From positions 1 through 64,000 of the forward strand of contig JACCGJ010001858.1 of NCBI GenBank assembly GCA_013407085.1: DNA of 64,000 nt, read 5' to 3'. The notes below the pieces were generated by a model. It saw nothing but the letters and a program-made list of their open reading frames with translations, was not told the DNA's origin and did not search any database. This document shows, piece after piece, positions 1 to 10,745 of this stretch; the first letter of the stretch is position 1, and each line of letters starts with the position of its first letter. Both the position numbers and the translations under genes were made by a program. The DNA comes from Atriophallophorus winterbourni (taxonomy: Eukaryota > Platyhelminthes > Trematoda > Plagiorchiida > Microphallidae).

Positions 1-2013
1 CCCTAAATAATTAATGCATGGCTGGCTTATTTTATAAATGTGAAATTGTCTAATGGAACCAAAAGAAATATACGCACCTACTTCAAAAAATGGTATATCA
101 AAGCAAAATGAATGATCACGTGATGAGCGTAGTGCTCAAAATACAAACGTTGAGAACATGGGTAGAGACAACCTCCACTGCATAGTTTCCGAAAAATCGG
201 AAATATACAGTTGGTAATGCCGGCCAGATAAAATGTCTATCTCGGCAAATCATTCTACACGTGAGCTCAGTTGTACCAAATATGCTGCAGAGTCTGGAAA
301 AGATATCTCCTCATCAAAATACCACCTTTGTAAAAGCAACTATTTACGACCTTTCTAGCCGAAACTTCCGACGCATGAGAAATTTTACGCAGCCCAAGCC
401 ACCTGCTCTTTTGTAGTTCCCACAGAAAACCTTCATTCTAAACCAAAATTCATATCACGATATACTACAAAAGCGGACACGATAGCACCTCGATTTAAGG
501 CTGACTAAATGACACTTGACTAACGAGAGCGATAATTACCCATAGACAAAGCGTGATTTGTAAAATGTAATGAAAATAGGTGCCACATAAATAATGTAAT
601 GTCGAAAGCACGATGTATGAATTAAAAATGTATAATTGTTGGTGCTAAATCGTAAACCTAGTTCGTCGAACCTAGACGAGCCAAGAATGGTGAAAATCAC
701 TGTCGGCTGGAAGCTGTATCTAGATAACGTGTTATTATCCGCTTTTCGCATGCGTATGGAGGATTTTAAGACGACCCGAAGGATCTTCGCTCATGTGCTC
801 TAATGGCGCAAATACTGTAACCCTCAACAAGAATCCCTAACTAAACAATGGATGATCGAAGTTCAATCCTTTCTGGAGTTCAAATAAATGTTGAGACAAG
901 TGATAAAGCAGTAAATCGCCACAAGATCATTTATATTGAGATTTTTCAGCGCATACTTAATCTGCATGTTGTTGCTATGGCGGACAGGTTCTGCGTCCTC
1001 AAGTCTATAGATTTTAGAACGTTGGTTTTAAGCGCCTTTAAATATCGTTCCTGTTGAACACTGTCAGAAAACACTGAAAATGGTTGCATGATAATGCCAC
1101 GATAAATTAGATTAAGTGCAGAGAGGCTTCAGATATGACAGTTTGATGTAATCCAATGTCCAAAAGAAAAACGAATAAGTCGTTGACATTTCCGAAACAC
1201 ATGCAGCCGACACTACAGTAAAATGTATGACAACAGTAAAATCTAAAAACATCAAATCATGAAACGCAGACCCAGAAGGATTCTGCTTAACAGATATTCT
1301 ACAATCCCCATGCCCACATTTCCAAACATCTTTGTTGCTGAGAAAAACTCATATATAATGCCTTTACACAAAAAAATACTATCTCTGGGCAACAATTAAG
1401 TCAAATGTGTGCAGTATTTGTGAAATGTTTACCAACCAGCCGTAACAGATATGTGGCTACGGTCTCCGAAACAAATAGTTTACTAGAATTACACGGCCTG
1501 TCACTTATTTGTAATGACAATGAAGTGAGTGTAGAAATAGTATTCAAATATGACCAGAATTTGTGCTGTGAGATTACAAATGCGGACGTTGTGTTGCATG
1601 ATAAACACTGGTGCTCACTATGAGTAGCCAACACTGAAACTGTATATTAGGAGTAGTTTATCGCCAGCTTTCTGCACCGAATACTTAAAATTTGGTCCTA
1701 CTCAGCAACATCAGCATGCTCACTTAGGGATTCATCTGTTGGTTTTTACTAATGCGTAATTTCAATTTTCAGAGCAGTATCGTTTAACCTAAATGATCAC
1801 TCAAATGCGCATTGAGTAAGTAGTTGGACGATATTCTCTCTTAAAATTAAATTTCATATAATCGTGGGGATCTGATGAACGTTTAATTCCAGATCTTGTT
1901 TTGACTAGCGGCAAACACGATATTGATAACGTTACTTACGGATGTCAACTGGGATTGAGTGATCATTTCGCAATCCAGTTCGACTATCTGTTTTGACCTG
2001 TAGAAAAATTGAT
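1..2013. other. non-coding stretch, nothing recognised
   Basis: Only short, stop-bounded reading frames with no recognisable domain occur here. I see no RNA gene, transposon end or splice pattern. The left arm of the large inverted repeat may extend leftward into this stretch, but its partner runs off the right edge of the window, so this cannot be judged. Confidence 0.5.
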
Positions 2014-2761
2014 GCCGGTAAAACAGTTAGACGGATCTACATATGCCTTTGTATAATGCTCTTAAAAGCGTGATTAGCTGCGAACCGAAAACCAGTGATG
2101 TACATGGGTTCTGAGTAAGGTTAATAACTCATCTGAAGAATTCAATCAACATGAGCGTTCACATTTATCCACAATAAATCGAGAAATTTCTAGATTTCAA
2201 TATCAGAAACCGAAATCGCTATTGTTCAAGGGTAACGAAAGTTGTTTGGCGACTGCATCGAAAAAACAATTCATTTTACTGGGGAACAAGTAAACAAAAT
2301 TTTACCAAGACAAGATATACTACAAAAAACGGATGGGAAACCAGATGGTGTTTAACTTCAAAATCTGCTGTCGTATGTTTCATGATAAAGCTAATGTGGA
2401 ACTATGAGTTACGGTCGTGAATACGTAGCATGAAAAAGCAACAACAGCATCAGAAAACATTACCCAATTTTTATTCATTTTGTAATCAGTTCGTGAGAAT
2501 CTGCAATTTAAATCATAAATAAGTGAATTTTAACCACGGTTACCCTGGATAAAATAAATGTTTCTTTGAAACGCGTCCCTTATGCATTATTCCAATTACA
2601 ATCAAGGAACACCCTGTGACGACCATATTTGAACGCTCATATTAAAAAAATGTATGCACATACATACAGTCCACTTCAATACTTGTTTCTTTGAACACTT
2701 AAATTGTGTGATTTTGACCGAGTGAAAACATGGAACAATTACTCCTATTTATTAAAAAGTG

Positions 2762-2942
2762 TAACAACTGTGTTATGCCTGACATAAAAGCATTGATCTT
2801 GATACTTCTTCTGTTCACGCGTGCTACGTGACTGCTATCCTGTACTGTTGTACACGTGTTGGCTACCGCGATATATTCTTCATCGTCCTGTCCGTTTTCG
2901 GCTTCATTCTTCGGACGTTATTGTAGTAGTCAGTCTACTGCA
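2762..2942 (+). repeat. LTR-like segment, CsRn1/gypsy-like family
   Basis: About 180 bp beginning TGTAACAACTG and ending CTACTGCA. It aligns over its length (roughly three quarters identical by eye) with 22818-23001, which is followed by a clear tRNA-Trp-like primer-binding site. The reverse-complement copy lies at about 63060-63242 in the right arm. Here the bases after the LTR no longer match the primer-binding site. No gag or pol follows, so it is a solo or relic LTR. The family assignment is inferred from the primer-binding site of the 22.8-kb copy. Confidence 0.5.
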
Positions 2943-4100
2943 AATCGTTCTCGTGGTTCTTGTTGAAAGCGACATACTGCTCGGACCCGAAGATACCCAA
3001 CGGACTGTGAAGATATGTGGCTGATAACACTCTGTGTGATAACAAATGAAAGAAACCAGTGGCGAGAATCCTGCCGTGCTTGTGTTTCCGTTTATCAATC
3101 ACCCTCTCTCTTTTCTTTATTCCAAAAAAGACAAAAAAGATCGAAAACGGCATGTGAAAACAGACGAAAATACTTCCCCTTTTTTCCTTTTTATCTTTCA
3201 TCATGTAATAATAATAATAATACTGCAAATCGTTGCGACCTATAAACACGCATCTTTTGCGTATTGTTTCTGGTACGTTAATTTTCTTGATCCAAATCGG
3301 CGTTATTAATATGAGGTATTTTCTCTTCACATCGTATAATCGTGCATTTTCGTATCCTATTTATCATGTGAGATACTAAACGCTTTATAGCGTCCTCGAC
3401 GGTCATCACAATACCCAGTTTCATTCCACAGGGCCAAAATTATTGGTTTTATTTTTTAGAAACTAAATTTAGTGCTAAATATATCATTGATAAGTCAGTC
3501 ATGTTTACGTTATTAACGCAGAAACTCTCAACTGACTTGTTGATACAGGTTCGCGACCCAGGTCGTCTTTCCCTGAAAATGACCGCTATTGTAGCGACAA
3601 ACAGGCAGTGAATTTCCGCACTGTCCCGTGTGAACGATCTAGGCTACAACAGATGTTTGTTAACTTGGAAGTTGCCGTTAAAAAGCCATCTGCCGTAATG
3701 ATGGAGATGCTCCGCCTGGTAAGGACATCCCATATTGAAATAACTATGGCTCTAGTGACTTCCTGATTACGTTATAACAACCTGCGGTCAACGCTCCTCG
3801 ACACTTGATTTGATATTCAGACTTGAATTTTGCAGGATTTTTAAAATCGCGCGGTTTAATTTGCTATCGTGGACGTTAATTTATTACACTTATTTGACCC
3901 CCCTAGTCGATTCTCGGCGCTCGCAACTGATAGATAGGACTAATCGTCTTAATGATCTTGACACCCCGAGTAGAGAAGGAAATATTTCCCGGGTTTAAAG
4001 TTTTGGAGACGTATAATCATTCGATGCAAAGTTGTTCGCGAAATATTCGAACTTGGTACAATCACCATTTACCTCAATACAGGCGGTCACTATACGAGTC

Positions 4101-4132
4101 ACTCACTCACTCACTCACTCACTCACTCACTC
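4101..4132. repeat. (ACTC)8 microsatellite, tail of an antisense RTE copy
   Basis: Eight perfect ACTC units sit directly downstream (minus-strand sense) of the RTE C-terminal coding region. Tetranucleotide 3' tails are usual for RTE-clade LINEs. The right-hand copy (61804-61849) has about eleven GAGT units, one of them interrupted. Confidence 0.9.
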
Positions 4133-4296
4133 AGTCCTCTCCGTGCCGGGTGGCACATGAGGCGAAGACAACTTCACGCCAGTGGTTCCGGTCTGTCGCT
4201 GCTTCCGTTGCCGTCTGCACCGTGAATCCTCGTGCATGAAGTTCGCGTTCCGACGTTCTGCGCCAAGTTTCCTTGGGCCGTCTCCTTTTTCGTTTG
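4133..4296 (-). pseudogene. RTE-type LINE, extreme C-terminus of reverse transcriptase ORF
   Basis: On the minus strand this encodes the last ~50 residues of an RTE-type polyprotein, including RRPKETWRRT and ATEAATDRNHWREV, ending at CATRH. The same peptide occurs intact at 61640-61796. The copy is 5'-truncated where the MULE palindrome begins, so it is a dead fragment. Confidence 0.8.
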
Positions 4297-4299
4297 GGT

Positions 4300-4465
4300 C
4301 CACGACAGTTGCTCCTCGACAATTGCTCCCCGACAGTTGCTCCGCGACAATTGCTCCTCGGACAATTTCTCCTCGGACAATTGCTCCTCGGACAATTGCT
4401 CCTCGGACAATTGCTCCTCGGACAATTGCTCCGCGACAATCGCTCCTTGCCCTATTGCTCCTTGA
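4300..4465. repeat. subterminal 15-bp tandem repeats of the MULE
   Basis: About ten head-to-tail units of GACAATTGCTCC with a CTCG or CGCG spacer. The right end (5850-5975) has about seven units in inverted orientation. Reading frames across the array give LSEEQ-like peptide repeats in several frames, which is an artefact of the 15-bp period. Repeated subterminal motifs are common transposase-binding sites; that role is inferred here. Confidence 0.85.
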
Positions 4466-4855
4466 CCAACTGCTCTATGAATTTTAGATCACGATCACAT
4501 TGCGACGAAAATAATTCATACAAGTGTAGACAAGTATTTTTTTCTTCGAACATTTTAATAAAAATTGAATAAAATAATATACATCACTGTAATAACAATA
4601 ACTAAGCCATGTGTTTTTTAGTGTTTTTTCACAAAATCCTGGTCTCATGTCTGATAACTGCACACAAAAAATATCACTGTTATAAAACTTCTTCCAAACT
4701 ACTGTCTTGATTGTCTTCTCATTCTTCTTCTGCAACAGAAGCCTACAAATTGTAGCAAAAGGCAATGCTCTTCAGTACACTCACGGTGTCCCGACCCTGA
4801 TGACCTTCAACAACTCTTTTAATTCTTTCCGCCAGTTTGATGTGTTTCTTCCTTT

Positions 4856-5329
4856 TTGGTGGTGGGGACTGACCACTCAACAGCTGGGTTATTGTGTCGC
4901 AAGATTGTTCGGAAGGTAGTTGATTCCATCAAAAGACAAGCGTCTACAACAGAAGAAACCACAATGATGATCATTGCCAGTCAGTGTACAGACGTTTCTG
5001 AAATCACAGCAGCTTCTTTGCCAACAGAACGGGCACTTAAGAGACAAATACAAAGAACGCGAAACCGCAATGGTCGGGTCCCACCACTGCCTGCAAGTCT
5101 GGAAGATCTGAATTTTCCTGATGACTACAAGACCTTTGATGATGGAGAGCTCTTTCTTCTGCACGACTCTGGACCTGGCTCTCAGCGCATTCTGATTTTC
5201 TCAACCCACCAAAATCTGATGTTATTGTCTGAAAGTCAACACTGGTTTGCCGATGGAACATTCAAAGTGGCGCCCAGCTTATTCCATCAATTGTACACAA
5301 TACACTGTTACTTTGTATTTGTCTCTTAA
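4856..5329 (+). pseudogene. truncated FLYWCH/MULE transposase
   Basis: An open frame of 157 codons. Residues ~20-60 (VVDSIKRQASTTEETTMMII) match the linker after the FLYWCH zinc finger in MULE proteins. Later segments (PPLPASLEDLNFPDDYKT, FLLHDSGPG, RILIFSTHQNL) and the diagnostic WFADGTFKVAPSLFHQLYTI mark the start of the MULE transposase domain with its first catalytic Asp (DGTFK). The remaining DDE residues are missing because the frame runs into the inverted arm, where coding sequence from 5054 backward is repeated antisense. The FLYWCH finger upstream is not intact. This copy cannot make a working transposase. Confidence 0.75.
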
Positions 5330-5978
5330 GTGCCCGTTCTGTTGGCAAAGAAGCTGCTGTGATTTCAGAAACGCCTGTACACTGACTGGCAATGATCATC
5401 ATTGTGGTTTCTTCTGTTGTAGACGCTTGTCTTTTGATGGAATCAACTACCTTCAGAACATTCTTGCGACACAATAACCCAGCTGTTGAGTGGTCAGCCC
5501 CCACCACCAAAAAGGAAGAAACACATCAAACTGGCGGAAAGAATTAAAAGAGTTGTTGAAGGTCAGCAGGGTCGGGACACCGTGAGTGTACTGAAGAGCA
5601 TTGCCTTTTGCTACAATTTGTAGGCTTCTGTTGCAGAAGAAGAATGAGAAGACAATCAAGACAGTAGTTTGGAAGATGTTTTATAACAGTGATATTTTTT
5701 GTGTGCAGTTATCAGACATGAGACCAGGATTTTGTGATCTATAGTATTTTATTCAATTTTTTATTAAAATGTTCAAAGAAAAAAATACTTGTCTTCACTT
5801 GTATGAATTATTTTCGTCGCAATGTGATCGTGATCTAAAATTCATAGAGCAATTGGTCAAGGAGCAATAGGGCAAGGAGCAATTGTCGCGGAGCAATTGT
5901 CAGAGGAGCATTTGTCCGAGGGGCAATTTTCGCGGAGCAACTGTCGGGGAGCAATTGTCGAGGAGCAACTGTCGGTAC

Positions 5979-7047
5979 CCCTGATATCTTAGTTCACACC
6001 CAGGCCTCGTTATCGAATGTGTCAGAATTTTCAGTAAAGTTCATTAGCAATCAGAATGCCGTTTTCCGCCTTAAGTTTTACTTACTAGTCTTCTGAGTTA
6101 TATACATGCCTTTGTTATGCATATTTTAGACTAATTCCCCGCTCCATTGACTCGCAACATCGTTCATGTTTCTTCTTCTTCTTATTTTCAGTCCGATCTG
6201 TCGTGCGTTATTGATTTACCAAATCCAGATTCTGTTCACCCATTTCAGAGGTCGGTCCTTCGCATGCAAGAAGAAGAGACCAAGTTCTGTCCTCATCATT
6301 ATTTGTAAGTCGATTGTTTAGGGTGATAGTCGCTGCGTGTTTTGTCATTTTCTCTCATTGTGTGGTTTACACTTGCGCGGTTATTCCCGTTCAAGAGTTA
6401 CTGTTGACCTTCAGGCGTCATCAGATGTAAGCCACTTTTTCTCAAGTCCTAGAATGCTACGAAGCCTTGGTAATCAATTTCTCACACCAATACACTTATT
6501 CAAGTCCTTTCAAATTTACACCGATCCCCGAGGTGCTTCAATTTCCCATTTTTTTGCGCTGAGACAGGCATCTTACTTGTTGTTTGTTTGGCCACTTATG
6601 ACCTACACCTTCATGCCTCCGGTGTCAACCCATTGCCTTGTGAGTCAGTCTTTTTACACAATATCTCTGTTCTGCTGTGTAGATAAGGGTAACCTGACAA
6701 TATCCCATCCTTCATACTGAATCTATTGTGTGTCAGTCTTCATGCATGCTAAAGCGAGTCGCTGTATGTATTACACACGGCAAAACTGACTATTACTTGT
6801 CCCCTGTCTGCAAACTGTTTCTGTCTCTTTACCGAAACCCTTATGATCAGTGATTTTTCAGGATACGCACACGAAATGATGGAACTGAGAATCATATTGA
6901 GCATTTTCTTATAAAATAACCTCCACAAGCCCGCTGAATTTCGGAACAATGAGTCGCAAAGACTAACAGGCTGTGTTAACTCTTGTATTGGACACTTTGA
7001 CTGTGGATTTTTGCTCCGGATAAGCAACACGCTAATATGACCTGCAT
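5979..7047. other. non-coding, unassigned repeat-like sequence
   Basis: No domain or splice pattern is recognisable. A CTTCTTCTTCTTATTTTCAG run near 6171-6190 resembles a strong splice acceptor, but no coding exon follows. The 127-codon frame at 6337-6720 has no recognisable content. Confidence 0.4.
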
Positions 7048-7286
7048 ATATGGTATGGTATGAAAGCACAAGCCTGATCCAGGAAAAGTGCCGCACAGTC
7101 ACAGACTGCACGTGGGCTAAGATACTGTCAGGTTGCCCAGGCCTAGACACATATGAGGAAGAAAAAGAACAGAAAATGGTAGTGAGACTCTATCCTGTTT
7201 CAGCATGCAGCTCACTACCTCTGGCCAATCAATTTAGCACGGTGTTAGCCGCACAACACAAAGCACTGCATGATTGCACATCCGTG
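7048..7286 (+). repeat. dispersed short repeat, copy 1
   Basis: A ~240-bp unit with AAGCACAAGCCTGATCCAGG, then GTGCCGCACAGTCACAGACT, then TTGCCCAGGCCTAGACA, and a distal part containing CAATCAATTTAGC. Both the proximal and distal parts recur at 7494-7705 about 444 bp away. The proximal part alone recurs at 7934, 25338 and 48090, and in reverse at 10570 and 13640. It has no coding content; it is probably a SINE-like or non-autonomous element. Confidence 0.65.
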
Positions 7287-7493
7287 CAAGACCTGCATAT
7301 AAGTACAGAACTGGCTGATTATAACCCCTCGACACGCTGCTCAAACTATTTTTTGATGCCCTTTTAAGACAGACCAGTGACGGTTAGTGCTGAATGAACG
7401 TGCCTAAATTTTGCTACCTTACAGGGTCGCATGTTACAGTAAGAAGAAGCAAAACTGCCTTTGCTGTAACTGTATACTCTCAGATATAAATAT

Positions 7494-7705
7494 GTATGAT
7501 GTATGAAATCGCAAGACTGGATCCAGGCAAAGTGCACAGTTAGAAACTGTGCGCGGGTTCAGATATTGTCAGGTTGCCCGTTCCTAGACAGATATAAGTG
7601 AGAATGGAAGCATGTTTTCACATGCAGCTCATTGCCAGTGGCAAATCAATTTAGCGCGGTGTAACATCCATAGTACAGAATCACTACGAAATTGCGCATT
7701 CGTGA
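7494..7705 (+). repeat. dispersed short repeat, copy 2
   Basis: A diverged copy of the unit at 7048: AAGACTGGATCCAGGCAAAG, GTCAGGTTGCCC, and the distal CAAATCAATTTAGCGCGGTG. Same orientation as copy 1. Confidence 0.6.
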
Positions 7706-7933
7706 TTCATAATTTTCTTCATTGCAGATCTTGTCATTGCCATCATCTTTGGTTGTTTATTTACTCTTGCTTGCTTTGACGTAAAATGACAAACATTCTT
7801 AGTATGATGCATGACAGTGTATACAGCAATGAAACTGTCATGTTGAAAAAAGAAAAAGACGAAGAAAATGACTTTATTCGTGTACATGAATTTTCAGTAA
7901 TTAAATTAATTTCTCCACGAAGCTGCGAAGAAG

Positions 7934-8036
7934 TGAGATGTATAAAATCACACAAGCCTGATCCAGCCCAAGTGTCGCACAATAAATACTGTACGTTGGC
8001 CAAAATACTGTTAGGCTACCCAGGCCTAGGCAGACA
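7934..8036 (+). repeat. dispersed short repeat, copy 3 (proximal part)
   Basis: Contains AAGCCTGATCCAGCCCAAGT and GTTAGGCTACCCAGGCCTAG. It is inserted in, or fused to, sequence at 7841-7935 that is homologous to 26712-26810, the 3' end of an antisense CR1-like element. That second locus lacks most of this unit, which suggests the short repeat inserted here after the CR1-like sequence. Confidence 0.6.
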
Positions 8037-8398
8037 TGCAAATCTAATCAGAAAATGAAGTCAGAAAGTTAACGAGGAGATCTCAACATCGGTTATCACA
8101 TTGTCAGGCGCATCTTCAACTCACAAACAGCCAACGATTGATTAACCATGTATCGTGCCAGGTAAGGACCAATAGAGTTTCTGAATTTATTAGTTCTTGA
8201 ATAAGGAATAAAATATTGGCTTCGGGTGAAGGATAAAGATTAGCAGGCAACAAGGTTCTTGCTAAGTGGATGTGTACTATCAGAAGAAATGATTTGGATC
8301 AATTTCTTGCATTCGCGGAAGTTTCGATCGGCAATAGTGTCTCGAATTAAATCCGCGGAGACAGCTCAATCTTGAGTTAATCTTAATACCTCTTCTGA

Positions 8399-8811
8399 TC
8401 AGCAGAAAATCCTTTTCCAGGAGGTCAGGAAAAATAACGGGGATGCATGATGTAGGTGTGAAACGAAGCGAGAAAAAACAAAAAGTTGAATTACATTAGA
8501 TGGTATAGAGAGATAACGGAGAGAAAGACTATAGAATGACAACTGGCATACTGTCAAGGCTTGTGCGGTCAAATAATTGGTCCAGCTAAGACTGTCGGAC
8601 ATTGAAACGCCAAGGTACTTGAAGCTACTACATGTTCCAAACACCGAGACATTACATGAAAGACGAAGAATATTTTGATGCTGAGCTGAACATCGCTGCC
8701 TATTCATATTTGAAAATACGATTTTGTTGTGTTTTTGAAGATTCAAAGCTGAGCCAAGAGTGGACGACAATTGACCAATGATTGTACATCATTGTTGGCG
8801 TGTTGTTATTA
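8399..8811 (-). pseudogene. CR1/Jockey-like LINE, reverse transcriptase C-terminal fragment
   Basis: The minus strand encodes ~120 residues including the palm/thumb signature FKYLGVSMSDSLSWTNYL preceded by a cysteine-containing strand (LSCNVSVFG). The same fragment, with the same flanks, occurs at 27072-27440 in intron 2 of the Ig gene (FTYLGVTMSESLSWTNHV). The polymerase active site is absent. 3' non-coding sequence runs toward ~7841. Confidence 0.65.
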
Positions 8812-10745
8812 GTCCATGAAATCCATTCCACTAAACAAGCTGGTTGATTGATCACCAGGTCGAATATCATGCTTTGAGGAACACTCAAATGCGGCGGGTT
8901 TTGCCTCGGCGATGATTAAAGTTTTAATCAACCATACCAGCTCGGAGAACATTTCGAGAACGTATACTCCGCTATGAATGAAACTTTCACCTGAGCTACA
9001 AGTATTCAGTATTATTATCAATAAGCAACATTCTTGTATTCAACATTAACGTATAAAGCATTTTACATATTGTTCTCTCTTTTTCTGATTGAAGATTTTT
9101 TAATATGGCCCATAGGTTGAGCAAATATCTCCGGTTTCCTTAGGATAAAGCTGTACATAAGGCAGACTTCACCCACTGAATACATACATGCTGCCGTAGT
9201 AATCTTGCAAACTATTGGAGGTCGCCATCGTAAACCTGCGTATGTTCGAGATCTGATTAGGTACATTTCCTGGAATGGGATTTTAACCCGGAACCGTTTT
9301 GATTGACCACTGTGGCATCGAGAACCCTTCGAAACGCATACAACAATAAATGAACCAAGGGTTACAACTAATACCTTCTCACTGGTACCTGGAATGGTGA
9401 AATTACACTGGTCACGGGACCCAGAGACAAAAACTACGATTTTTCACCGGTTTATGTAAACAAACGACCAATGTTTAGACGAACGGCGACAACCAAAGTT
9501 TGTAAAATCTTTAAAGTAGAAAATTTGCACTCTCGTCGAAAATTACTCGAGAATAAATCGGATGACTAGAAAATTTACAATCAGATTTACGCTAATTTTC
9601 CGAAATATTTTACAGGAGCGAGAGAAAATCGATCACGTGATTTTTAGCGACCATCACAAAGAGCCCACGACCAGCTTCGCGCGGTTCGTATTTACTAGCC
9701 AGTGGCACTACAATGAGGATCAGGATGTCGTACACCTCCGATTTTAAATAATGCTGTTTAAAGATGTGAACACATGAGGTAAATGTGAATGCGGTTAAAA
9801 GCATAAACGAGAACAAAATATCCACATTGGCACACATCACAAATCTATTTCACCAAGTATATCATAAACGTCGCGCAGGAATAAGTTATTGAGCTGCATG
9901 CTAGAACACACTGGAGTCTCACTACCGTTTCAATTTTTTATTTTCTTTCTTATATCTGTTTAGGTTTGGGCAACCTTACATTATGTTAGCCAGCAGTCTA
10001 TGGCTGTGCGGCAAAGGTTGTCATAGCCGGGGGTGGCAGTGGGGATAAGCTCCCACTGTTTATAAAATGCTCCCATATGTTATGCGTCTCAAATAGCCTC
10101 TAACAACCAAGTCCAGCTTCTGGCCTGCGCGAGTGGCTCCCCGAGCACGGCGGAACTGCTTCTACTAACAGAAAAAGGGGCGAGGGCGAGTGACTGGCGC
10201 CTGAAAACCAGTTTGCTTCGGACATATGTAGCTCGTTAGCCTGGAAGGGCATTTCATCTAAGGGAAGGAAAACCCTGATTTCAAACCTCCGCTGCCTTGC
10301 GGGATACCCGATCGCGGGAACGGCTTCGGGAGAAAACCCTGAGGAAAAATCTGGAACAGATTTTGTTGGACGGTTAGTTGGTGCACACCAGCTCTTTCTG
10401 GAACCTCCCTGCTGCCTTGCAGGTTGCACTTGGTTGTGCAAAAGCTAGAGAACCTGACTCGAAGAAACGTCGAGTGGTGCTGGGGACGCCGCTTTGTACC
10501 CAACTTCCCAAGAATCTTCACTGAAGCCGACTCATCCTCCAGGAGGAGATAGTCGCACAGAGTAAGTAAGTAAGTGCGGCACTTTACCTGGATCCGGCTT
10601 GTGCTTTCATACATATACATACTGGTAAACAGGTTTGTACAGTTCATCTGCTATATTTCCGGTGAAAGCATTGCTCAAATGTTGTATCATGAGAATTTTA
10701 GCCGCAAGCACAGTTCCTTATGAAGACGTTCTTTAAATAACCTTC
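8812..10745 (+). repeat. direct duplication, copy 1
   Basis: This matches 11876-13816 in the same orientation at about 97 percent by eye. It starts abruptly at TCCATGAAATCC after CR1-like sequence and stops at the N gap. There is no recognisable gene inside. Frames on the minus strand at 9063-9266, 9610-9840 and 10100-10647 are shared by both copies but show no known domain. Confidence 0.9.
10020..10577 (+). repeat. GC-rich retroposon-like unit ending in a GTAA tail
   Basis: A block clearly richer in G+C than its surroundings (GGGGCGAGGGCGAGTGACTG, GCCTTGCGGGATACCCGA) ending in GAGTAAGTAAGTAAG at about 10561. The duplicate copy has one more unit in the tail. A tetranucleotide tail suggests LINE-mobilised DNA, possibly the UTR of an RTE or a dependent SINE. 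I could not find internal promoter boxes with confidence. Confidence 0.4.

Larger units (their letters stand above)
2014..4296 (+). repeat. left arm of large inverted repeat (partner 61640-64000)
   Basis: Read in reverse complement, this segment matches the last 2.3 kb of the window almost base for base; 2014 aligns with 64000. It contains an LTR-like segment, a TAA microsatellite, unrecognised sequence, an ACTC tract and the 3' end of an RTE element. Differences include about 50 bp present only in the right arm, next to the TAA tract, and about 18 bp present only in the right arm near 63730. The left arm is interrupted at about 4297 by the MULE palindrome. The shared block includes RTE 3' end, tail and over 2 kb beyond the tail, so it is a duplicated composite and not just two insertions of one LINE. 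Confidence 0.9.
4297..5978 (+). mobile_element. palindromic MULE (Mutator-like) DNA transposon derivative
   Basis: The left arm (about 4301-5056) and right arm (about 5311-5975) are reverse complements, including unique sequence such as the GTGATCGTGATCTAAAATTC region. Only about 254 bp of spacer separates them. Both ends carry arrays of a 15-bp unit, GGACAATTGCTCCTC and variants; the left array is longer. The outer ends are GGGTCCACGACAGTTGC on the left and its near-complement on the right. The centre encodes part of a MULE transposase. No convincing 9-10 bp target duplication is visible, and the RTE sequence that ends at 4296 does not resume after 5978. Confidence 0.8.

Noticed and set aside
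4131..4572. Several overlapping frames with SEEQLSEEQL-, SSDNCSSDN- or APRTIAPRT-type repeats
   Set aside because: The 15-bp tandem DNA repeat of the MULE end is open in many frames; there is no protein-coding evidence.
6405..6430. CTGATGA on the minus strand near 6420
   Set aside because: No GAAA follows at a suitable distance and no stem II forms; the CTGATGA match alone is not evidence.
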